Positions 56,908 to 64,000 of a stretch of 64,000 nucleotides of DNA are shown here, one piece after another. This DNA comes from Candidatus Borkfalkia excrementavium (GTDB lineage Bacteria > Bacillota > Clostridia > Christensenellales > Borkfalkiaceae): assembly GCA_019115945.1 (NCBI GenBank), contig DXCO01000019.1, forward strand, positions 1 through 64,000. Reading direction: 5' to 3'. Position 1 is the stretch's first letter, and each line of letters starts with the position of its first letter. A program made the position numbers and the translations under genes. The notes beneath the pieces are model-generated. The model worked only from the letters and a program-made list of their open reading frames with translations, did not search any database and was not told the origin of the DNA.

Positions 56908-58037
56908 AGCGCATCCGGTGCGGCCGCATCATTTCGGACGGGAAGATCTTTCCCGGGTACGTCTATTATGAAAACGGCGTCATCGCCGAAGTTTCCGGGC
57001 GCGATCTTCCCTGCGAGGAAGAATACGATGCGGGCGAATTTTATCTCGCGCCCGGTTTCATCGACACGCACACGCACGGCGGCGCGGACGTGGATTTTAC
57101 TTTCTGCGACGCGCAGGAGGCGATCAGGGCGGCGGATTTTCATTTTTCGCACGGCACGACGACCATATTCCCGACGACCCTTGCGTCCGATTACGAGAAT
57201 ACGGCGCGTGCGCTGCGGGAACTGAAAAAAGCGCAGGCAAGCGGGGCGGCAAAGGGCGAGATCGGCGGCGCCCATATCGAAGGGCCGTATTTTGCTCCCT
57301 CCATGGCAGGCGCGCAGAATCCGAAATATCTCACCGATCCCGTCGAAAAGGATTATACGCGCATTCTCGATGAATTCGGCGGGTTTGTAAAAAAATGGAG
57401 TTACGCCCCCGAACGGGATCGGGATGCAAAATTCTGCAGGTATCTGATCGGGCGCGGCGTGCTCGCGTCTGCGGGGCATACTGCCGCAATTTACGACGAC
57501 ATGCTCGCCGCGTATGACGCGGGGCTGCGTTGCGTGACGCACCTTTATTCGTGTACTTCCACCATTACCCGCGAAAAGGGGTTTCGCCGTCTCGGCGTCA
57601 TCGAATGCGCCTATCTTTTCGAGGATATGGACGCGGAACTGATCGCCGACGGAAAGCATATCCCAAAAGAACTCATCCGCCTCGTGTTCCGCCTGAAGGG
57701 CGCAGAGCATATCATGCTCGTGACCGATTCGCTCAGCATTGCCGGAAGCGGGAAAACTTCGGGCGAACTCAACGGCGTTCCCTATATCGTGGAAGACGGC
57801 GTGGCGAAACTTGCGGACAGGAGCGCGTTTGCGGGGAGCGTTGCCACGGCAGACAGGCTGGTCGCGGAATGCGTCGCCGCGGGCGTTCCGCTCGAAGACG
57901 CCGTGCGCGCGATGACGGAGACGCCCGCCCGCGCTCTGAAACTCAACAAAGGGCGCATCGCGAAGGGTTACGATGCGGATTTTGTGATTTTTGACGATAA
58001 AATCGCCGTAAAGCGCGTAATTTCGCGCGGCAGATAA
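56904..58037 (+). CDS. nagA: N-acetylglucosamine-6-phosphate deacetylase
   Basis: APGFIDTHTHGGADVDF...GAHIEGPYFAP...SAGHTAAIYDDMLAAYDAGLRCVTHLYSC...LVTDSLSIAGS. Confidence 0.92.
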   Translation: MKRIRCGRIISDGKIFPGYVYYENGVIAEVSGRDLPCEEEYDAGEFYLAPGFIDTHTHGGADVDFTFCDAQEAIRAADFHFSHGTTTIFPTTLASDYENTARALRELKKAQASGAAKGEIGGAHIEGPYFAPSMAGAQNPKYLTDPVEKDYTRILDEFGGFVKKWSYAPERDRDAKFCRYLIGRGVLASAGHTAAIYDDMLAAYDAGLRCVTHLYSCTSTITREKGFRRLGVIECAYLFEDMDAELIADGKHIPKELIRLVFRLKGAEHIMLVTDSLSIAGSGKTSGELNGVPYIVEDGVAKLADRSAFAGSVATADRLVAECVAAGVPLEDAVRAMTETPARALKLNKGRIAKGYDADFVIFDDKIAVKRVISRGR

Positions 58038-58099
58038 AGCGGATCGCTGTCGGCAACGGCGCTGTTCAAAATAAAAATACTTCTCTGGAGGTCTTATCT

Positions 58100-59542
58100 A
58101 TGATACAATTCGGAACGGGAGGTTTCCGCGGGGTGATCGGCGACGATTTCACCCGCGGGAACGTGCAGACGATCGCGCAGGCGCTCTGTAACATGATCGG
58201 GCAGGACGGTTCCGATAAGCCCGTCGTCATCGGGTACGACAGGCGGTTTATGTCCGACTTCTACGCGGCGTGGATGGCGGAAGTTTTTGCGGGCAACGGC
58301 GTGAAAGTTTTCTTGTACACGCACGCGATGCCTTCGCCCGGCGTGATGTGCGCCACGCGCGATCTGGGGCTCGATTACGGCGTGATGATCACGGCTAGCC
58401 ACAATCCGTTCAAATTCAACGGGGTTAAGGTTTTCGCCAAGGGCGGATGCGACGCCGACGTCGCTTTGACGGACAGGATCGAGCGCGAGTGCGCGGGCGT
58501 AAAAAAGATCGCGAGCATGCCGCTGTCCGACGCGAAAGGGGCGGGGCTCGTCGCAGATTATTCCAATATCGACGCCTATGTGGAAAACATCTGCTCTTTT
58601 ATCAGTCCGAAGATCCGCGACAATCACGCGAAAATACTCTTCGACAATCTGTACGGCGCGGGGATCGTCGGGCTGTCCCGCCTGGCGGAAAAGTTCCGCA
58701 TCGAAAAATTTGACGTGCTTCACCCCGAACACGACGCGTTTTTCGGGTTTGAACTTCCCAATCCGACGGAAGCGATGCTCGAACCGCTCAAAGCGAAGGT
58801 CGCGGCGGGCGGCTACGATTACGCGATCGGAACGGACAGCGACGGCGACCGTTTGGGCATCATCAGCGACACCTGCGAATACGTGAACAACAACGATATC
58901 CTCGCGGCACTCTATTACTATCTGGTAAAATACAGGGGAGAAAAAGGGGACGTCGTCAAAAACTGCGCGACTTCCGTCCTCGTGGACAAAGTGGCGGAAA
59001 AACTCGGTTTTTCCTGTCACGAGGTGGACGTCGGATTCAAAAACATCTCCGCAAAAATGCGCGAAACGGACGCACTGATCGGCGGCGAATCGAGCGGCGG
59101 GCTTACCTGCCGCGGCTATATCGAGGGCAAAGACAGCGCTTTCAGCGCTTCCCTTTTCATGGAGATGCAGATCGTGATGGATAAGCCCGTCTCCGAGATC
59201 GTGCGCGAGGTGCACGAATTTGCGGATTATCATTACGCTTCGGTAGAGAGGGCGATCCCCCTGCGCGGGGAAAAAGCCGCCACCGCTTTTCTGGCGGCCG
59301 AAATGCCCGACCTCGGCAGAGAGATCGTGCGTTTCGATCATTTCAACAGGAATTTCAAATATTACCTTTCGGACGGATGTTGGGCGCTCTTGCGCCTTTC
59401 GGGCACCGAACCGATGCTCAGGCTGTTTGCCGAGGCGGAGAGCGGGGAAGAGGCGCTCCGCATTGCCGATTGCCTGACGGCATTTGTAAACGCAGGAGGA
59501 AACGCGCATGGGAATGAAAGAAAAGGCCGCTCTGCTGTTTGA
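58100..59542 (+). CDS. Phosphohexomutase (phosphoglucomutase/phosphomannomutase family)
   Basis: FGTGGFRGVIG...GVMITASHNPFKFNGVKVF...GTDSDGDRLGI...GGESSGG. Confidence 0.93.
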   Translation: MIQFGTGGFRGVIGDDFTRGNVQTIAQALCNMIGQDGSDKPVVIGYDRRFMSDFYAAWMAEVFAGNGVKVFLYTHAMPSPGVMCATRDLGLDYGVMITASHNPFKFNGVKVFAKGGCDADVALTDRIERECAGVKKIASMPLSDAKGAGLVADYSNIDAYVENICSFISPKIRDNHAKILFDNLYGAGIVGLSRLAEKFRIEKFDVLHPEHDAFFGFELPNPTEAMLEPLKAKVAAGGYDYAIGTDSDGDRLGIISDTCEYVNNNDILAALYYYLVKYRGEKGDVVKNCATSVLVDKVAEKLGFSCHEVDVGFKNISAKMRETDALIGGESSGGLTCRGYIEGKDSAFSASLFMEMQIVMDKPVSEIVREVHEFADYHYASVERAIPLRGEKAATAFLAAEMPDLGREIVRFDHFNRNFKYYLSDGCWALLRLSGTEPMLRLFAEAESGEEALRIADCLTAFVNAGGNAHGNERKGRSAV

Positions 59543-62033
59543 AAAGACGGGGCGCCTGCGAAGGGGGAAAGCCCCCGCGGGCTCGAAACTGCCCGAAAAC
59601 ACCTGGTTTCTCGACGACAGTGCGATCGCCTGTTTCCCTCGTAAAAGAGGGGACAGCCGCTATTTTTACGGTACGGACGGGTTTTATCTGTGGGCGTATC
59701 AGTCGGGCTATATTTCGGTAAACGAAAGCACGTTTACCGTATTTCCCTATGCGGACGAGGGCAAACAGCCCTATCTGGCGTTTTTCGGGGGCATAAAGGA
59801 CGAAAAGGGCGGCTATCTTCCCGTATCCCTCACGGGCGTTGCGGCACAGCCGCGCGAGCGCGCGGAGCGCTGCACCGTGTTTACGCCGACGGCGGCTTAT
59901 TACCTGACGGAAGCAGAGGGGCTCCGCTTTGCTGTGCGCATTTACGCGGACGAAAAAAAGCGCGTACGCGCTACGCTGTCCGCGCAGAATCTGACGGGAA
60001 CGGACAAAGAGATCTATCTGTCCTCTTATCTGAACTGCCTTTTGCGCTATATGCCCGTCGAGGATATCGAAAGCAAATGGTACAAACGCTGCGGCGTTCG
60101 GGAAAACGGGTTTTTGATCGAAAGCGTGGTCGATCTTTCCCGCGAAGAACACGTCAATTTTTACGCCGTCGTCAGGCGGAGGACGAAAGGGGATGTTTCG
60201 GGCATTTCCGCCACGTCCGCCCGCGCGGATTTTTGCGGCGGAAAAACGGTATCGCTCAACTGCGCCGAACCCCTTTTCACGGGCTCCTTTGCCGAAGAAA
60301 AAAAGACGTGCGGATTTTCGGATACGGCGGTCGCCGGCGAGATCATACGGTTCCGTCTGCCCGCAAACGGATATTGCGAAGAGGATCTTTCCTTTGAAAT
60401 CTACCGCGATCCCTCAGAGGCGGAACGCTCTTTGTCGCTGCCGATCGGGGAGAGCGAGTTTGACGATTACGTTGCCGCGGCGGAGAAAAAGGACGAGGAA
60501 AAATTTGTTTCCGATCGCATGCTGAAAATTGCTTTTGGTCCTTTTTCTGACAAACGTATCGACGCAGATGTGCTCAATCGGTTTATCGGCAGCGTGATCA
60601 GACAGGTCGAATCGTGCGCGCTTGCCAAAACTTCCAGTCTGTCCATGCTCGGCGTCAGAGACGTGTTTCAGCAGATCGAAGCGGCGCTCATATGGAATCC
60701 CGCGGACTGCCGCAGAAAAATACTCGAAGCGCTCGATTTCATCGGGACGGACGGCCGTGCGCCCAGGCAGTACTCCCTGCCCGCAAGGCGGGGCAGCGTG
60801 CCCGTTCTGGATCTGCGCGAATTTATCGATCAGGGCGTGTGGATCGTGGACGCTCTCTATACCTATCTCGCCTACACGGGGGACGACTCTGTCCTGCGCG
60901 AAGAGTGCGGCTATTACGTGTACCGCGGCAGAGAGGCTTCTCTTACGGACGAGCGGGACAGCGTGCTCGATCATCTCGTGCGCATCGTCGGCTATCTTCT
61001 CGCCAACGTTGACGATAAGACGCATTGCCTGCGCATTCTTTACGGAGACTGGAACGACGCCCTGGACGGTTTGGGAACGACGGAGGATAAGGACAAGCAG
61101 TTCGGCAGCGGCGTTTCCGTCATGGCGACGTTGCAACTGTGCCGCAATCTCGAAGAGATGTCCGAGATCCTGCGCGTGCGTTCTCTCCGCCCCGATCTCG
61201 TTTCTCTGTACGAAAAAAAGTATGCGGAACTCAAAGAGGGGCTTCAGCGCTATGCCGTCCATACAAATCAGAGCGGCGAGCGCCGCATCGTGCACGGCTG
61301 GGGAGACAAGATGGAATATTTTGTCGGCAGTTTCCAGGACGTGGACGGAAAGTCCCGCGACGGGCTTACGGCGAATGCGTTCTGGGTCCTCTCGGGCGCC
61401 TATGAATGGGATAAAAGCATTCGGAAAGAGATCCTCGCAAGTTATGACCGGCTGGACTCGAAATACGGTTTAAAGACGTTCGAGCCGCCCTTTGCGCGCG
61501 GAACGCGGGGCGTCGGCCGCATCCCCAACCTTCCGGCCGGCACGGCGGAAAACGGGGCCTCCTACGCGCATGCGACGCTGTTCGGCATCTGGTCACTGTT
61601 TAAAATGGGCGAAGGGGAGCGCGCGTGGGAGCAACTCGTCAAAGTGCTTCCTCCCGCGCATGAATTTATATCCACTTCTCCCTTCGTCATGTCCAATTCC
61701 TATATTTATAATGAAGAACTGGGCGTTGACGGCGAATCGATGAACGACTGGTACACGGGCAGCGCGGCGGTCCTGATCAAGGCGCTCACGCGGTGCGTGT
61801 TCGGCGTCGAGGTCACGCAGACCCGCCTGAAAATATCTCCCTCCGCATATTTCCCCTGCGATCAAGCGGAAATGTCTTTCATGGTGCGCGGCGTACCCGT
61901 GCGCGTGAAATATCGGAAGGGCAGCGGCGTCCGCTCGGTGATTGTGAACGGAAAAAGGACGGACGGCCCCGACGGATACGAAACGGCCCTTGCCGATTTG
62001 AAGGGCCCGCTCGAAGTGGAAGTGGAAGGCTGA
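59508..62033 (+). CDS. GH94-like glycoside phosphorylase
   Basis: SMLGVRDVFQQIEAALIWNPADCRRKILEALDF...LREFIDQGVWIVDALYTYLAYTGDDSVL...ILYGDWNDALDGLG. Confidence 0.72.
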   Translation: MGMKEKAALLFEKTGRLRRGKAPAGSKLPENTWFLDDSAIACFPRKRGDSRYFYGTDGFYLWAYQSGYISVNESTFTVFPYADEGKQPYLAFFGGIKDEKGGYLPVSLTGVAAQPRERAERCTVFTPTAAYYLTEAEGLRFAVRIYADEKKRVRATLSAQNLTGTDKEIYLSSYLNCLLRYMPVEDIESKWYKRCGVRENGFLIESVVDLSREEHVNFYAVVRRRTKGDVSGISATSARADFCGGKTVSLNCAEPLFTGSFAEEKKTCGFSDTAVAGEIIRFRLPANGYCEEDLSFEIYRDPSEAERSLSLPIGESEFDDYVAAAEKKDEEKFVSDRMLKIAFGPFSDKRIDADVLNRFIGSVIRQVESCALAKTSSLSMLGVRDVFQQIEAALIWNPADCRRKILEALDFIGTDGRAPRQYSLPARRGSVPVLDLREFIDQGVWIVDALYTYLAYTGDDSVLREECGYYVYRGREASLTDERDSVLDHLVRIVGYLLANVDDKTHCLRILYGDWNDALDGLGTTEDKDKQFGSGVSVMATLQLCRNLEEMSEILRVRSLRPDLVSLYEKKYAELKEGLQRYAVHTNQSGERRIVHGWGDKMEYFVGSFQDVDGKSRDGLTANAFWVLSGAYEWDKSIRKEILASYDRLDSKYGLKTFEPPFARGTRGVGRIPNLPAGTAENGASYAHATLFGIWSLFKMGEGERAWEQLVKVLPPAHEFISTSPFVMSNSYIYNEELGVDGESMNDWYTGSAAVLIKALTRCVFGVEVTQTRLKISPSAYFPCDQAEMSFMVRGVPVRVKYRKGSGVRSVIVNGKRTDGPDGYETALADLKGPLEVEVEG

Positions 62034-62094
62034 AAGATCGCACTTTTCGGCTTCGTGCAGGCCGGAACAAGCAAATTTTAGCGCATAAAACAAG

Positions 62095-62122
62095 AAAAAT
62101 ACCCGCGGAAGCGGGTATTTTT
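62095..62122. terminator. Terminator after the GH94-like gene
   Basis: AAAAATACCCGC-ggaa-GCGGGTATTTTT. Confidence 0.8.
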
Positions 62123-62200
62123 ATACAAAAATTTCTTTTACGGCTTGAATTATGCCCGAAAGGTATGGTATAATACGGAAAAAAGATCGGAGGCCCCGCT

Positions 62201-63085
62201 ATGGAATTGCGAGTTTTGCGGTATTTTCTGACGCTTGCGCGGGAAGAGAGCGTCTCCCGTGCGGCGGAAGCGCTCTATATCACGCAGCCCACGCTGTCAC
62301 GCCAACTGGCGGAACTGGAAGAGGAATTGGGCACAAAACTGTTCGAGCGCGGCAAGCGCAGGATCGTTCTGACGGAAGAGGGCATGCTGCTTCGCCGCCG
62401 TGCGGAGGAGATTTTGGAACTTTCGGATAAGACGGAGCGCGAGTTGCGCAACAGAAACGAAAACCTGAGCGGCGTTGTCAGCATCGGCGCGGCGGAAACG
62501 CGCGCCGCGGCGCTTCTGCCGCAGGCGATCGCATCTTTTCGGAATAAATATCCCGGCGTCACGTTCGAGATCGAATCGGATACGGCGGACCGCGTAAAAG
62601 AGCGGTTAGAGCGCGGACTGCTCGATCTGGGCCTGCTGGTCGAGCCCGGCGACATCGACAAATACGAATTTCTGCGGCTGAATATAGAGGAGCGGTGCGG
62701 CATTCTGATGAGCGCATCCTCGCCTCTGGCGAAAAAGGAGAGCGTATCCGCAGAGGATTTGCAGGGGCTGCCCATCGTCATGAACAGGCGCAAAGAAGTG
62801 CGCAGTTTATACCGCGCGGCGCTGGGCGAAGGGTTCGACAGACTGAACGTGATCGCCACATTCAACCTGATCAACAACGCCGCGCTGTTTGCGGAACAGA
62901 ATGTCGGTTACGTTTTTACCATCGAGGGGACGGTCGGTTATTTCCCGTCCGGTCGCCTGAGTTTCCGCCCCTTTGAACCGCCGATCAGCCAGTCTACCTT
63001 TCTGATCTGGAAAAAGCACCGCGCGGCGAACCGCTGCGTGAGCAAATTCATTGAAGAAATATCCATGCTTATAAAGCATTCATAG
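62201..63085 (+). CDS. LysR-family transcriptional regulator
   Basis: MELRVLRYFLTLAREESVSRAAEALYITQPTLSRQLAELEEELGTKLFERGKRRIVLTEEG. Confidence 0.95.
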   Translation: MELRVLRYFLTLAREESVSRAAEALYITQPTLSRQLAELEEELGTKLFERGKRRIVLTEEGMLLRRRAEEILELSDKTERELRNRNENLSGVVSIGAAETRAAALLPQAIASFRNKYPGVTFEIESDTADRVKERLERGLLDLGLLVEPGDIDKYEFLRLNIEERCGILMSASSPLAKKESVSAEDLQGLPIVMNRRKEVRSLYRAALGEGFDRLNVIATFNLINNAALFAEQNVGYVFTIEGTVGYFPSGRLSFRPFEPPISQSTFLIWKKHRAANRCVSKFIEEISMLIKHS

Positions 63086-63184
63086 CCATAAAATCAAAGT
63101 ATTTTACAGGCGGGCGCAACCGTGCTATAATAGTTTGCGGAAACGGAAAAAAGCAAAAATCATTTCCGTCAACGGAGAGGAAAC

Positions 63185-63496
63185 ATGGAACTTCGCGAAG
63201 CATGCAGGCTGTTCGGGCTGAAGGCGGAAGACGTCGCCGAGTGCGAGGGCGCGGGCATACTTTCGGGCGGGTCGTCCGATCTAAGCGACGACGACGTCCG
63301 CTCTGTGTCGCTGTATTGCTTTCTGAAAAAGGCGGGGCTGTCGAAAGGGGAGATCCTCGAATATTTTTCGGCGGACTGCGCCTCCTGCCGCGCGCGCATA
63401 CTGCGCTGTCTGCGCGACCGCCTGCTCGACGAGGTGCACGCGGGCCAGAAAAAACTGGACGAGGTGGATTATCTTCTCCGTTTGTTGGACCGTTAA
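63185..63496 (+). CDS. Divergent MerR-like protein
   Basis: MELREACRLFGLKAEDVAECEGAGIL...LSDDDVRSVSLYCFLKKAGLSKGEILEYF...RDRLLDEVHAGQKKLDEVDYLLRLLDR. Confidence 0.6.
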   Translation: MELREACRLFGLKAEDVAECEGAGILSGGSSDLSDDDVRSVSLYCFLKKAGLSKGEILEYFSADCASCRARILRCLRDRLLDEVHAGQKKLDEVDYLLRLLDR

Positions 63497-63508
63497 AGGA
63501 GGAAGGGT

Positions 63509-63898
63509 ATGCAACTGACCGATCGGGCGGCGGAACGCCTGAAAAAATTATTTCCCGAGGGGAATCCCGTTCCGGAGAGCACGGATCCCGAACTTGCCGA
63601 AATTTTCGCGAATTTTGCGTTCGACGAGGTGCCCGCAGAAGATATCCTCGGGGAAGAGCCGCGCAGTCTTGCCGTTTTGGCGGCCCTGCTCGGCTGCGGC
63701 GGCGCGGAGTTGTTCGGCAAAGCGCCCCGCGCGCTGAAAGCGGGCGACGTTGTCGAGATCGCGCCCGAAGTCAAGCACTGGCACGGCGCCGCGAAGGACA
63801 GTTGGTTTTCGCATCTTGCCGTAGAAGTGCCCGCCGAAGGCGCCTCCAACGAATGGCTTGAAGCGGTGAGCGACGAGGACTACGCAAACTTGAAATAA
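63509..63898 (+). CDS. CMD-domain/cupin deletion chimera
   Basis: N-terminus (TDPELAEIFANFAFDEV...LAVLAALLGCGG) is CMD-like; C-terminus (LKAGDVVEIAPEVKHWHGAAKDSWFSHLAVEVP...SNEWLEAVSDEDYANLK) is the second half of a cupin. Confidence 0.65.
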   Translation: MQLTDRAAERLKKLFPEGNPVPESTDPELAEIFANFAFDEVPAEDILGEEPRSLAVLAALLGCGGAELFGKAPRALKAGDVVEIAPEVKHWHGAAKDSWFSHLAVEVPAEGASNEWLEAVSDEDYANLK

Positions 63899-64000
63899 AC
63901 GATACGACAGGCCGGTAAACGGCATATTTCCCCAAAACGGGGGCGGAAGGCGGTTTCGTCTTCCGCCCCTTTTCTGTTTTGCGCAGGGCACGGAAAAGTG

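Overview
The window looks like a chromosomal segment from a GC-rich Bacillota/Clostridia-type bacterium (inferred from gene content and style; no search was run). Most genes are on the + strand. It holds: a 5'-truncated IS200/IS605 TnpA; conserved housekeeping blocks (TrmH-type methyltransferase, greA, yaaO-like/tmk/holB/ricT, a small 2x[4Fe-4S] ferredoxin missing from the ORF track, tRNA-Ala(GGC), nadA-nadB-nadC-niaR, a P-type ATPase behind a yybP-ykoY (Mn2+) riboswitch, rhaA); an SPFH/zinc-ribbon membrane cluster; and two large carbohydrate-uptake loci. Locus 1 (about 14.4-27.6 kb) has AraC, an M81 peptidase, an M24 peptidase, an ASRT-like protein, two glycosidase-like proteins, SBP-permease-permease and a BIG2 lipoprotein. 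Locus 2 (about 42-62 kb) has AraC, NagB, two GH16, SBP-permease-permease, a 1460-aa Ig/GLUG-like lipoprotein, GH20-like, NagA, a phosphohexomutase and a GH94-like phosphorylase. The strongest items for a second look are: (1) a roughly 205-nt non-coding transcription unit at 14172-14376 with its own consensus promoter, a long closing stem, an open central bubble, an upper hairpin and a UUCG terminator, resembling 6S RNA; (2) a 38-bp tandem duplication just after the lipobox of an LRR-type lipoprotein, where removing one copy exactly restores a single reading frame (phase-variation candidate); (3) an in-frame CMD/cupin deletion chimera next to a divergent MerR-like protein; (4) an ASRT-domain protein inside a sugar/peptidase operon; (5) a 75-bp zinc-ribbon repeat array in the SPFH protein. 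All family calls are by eye from protein sequence.
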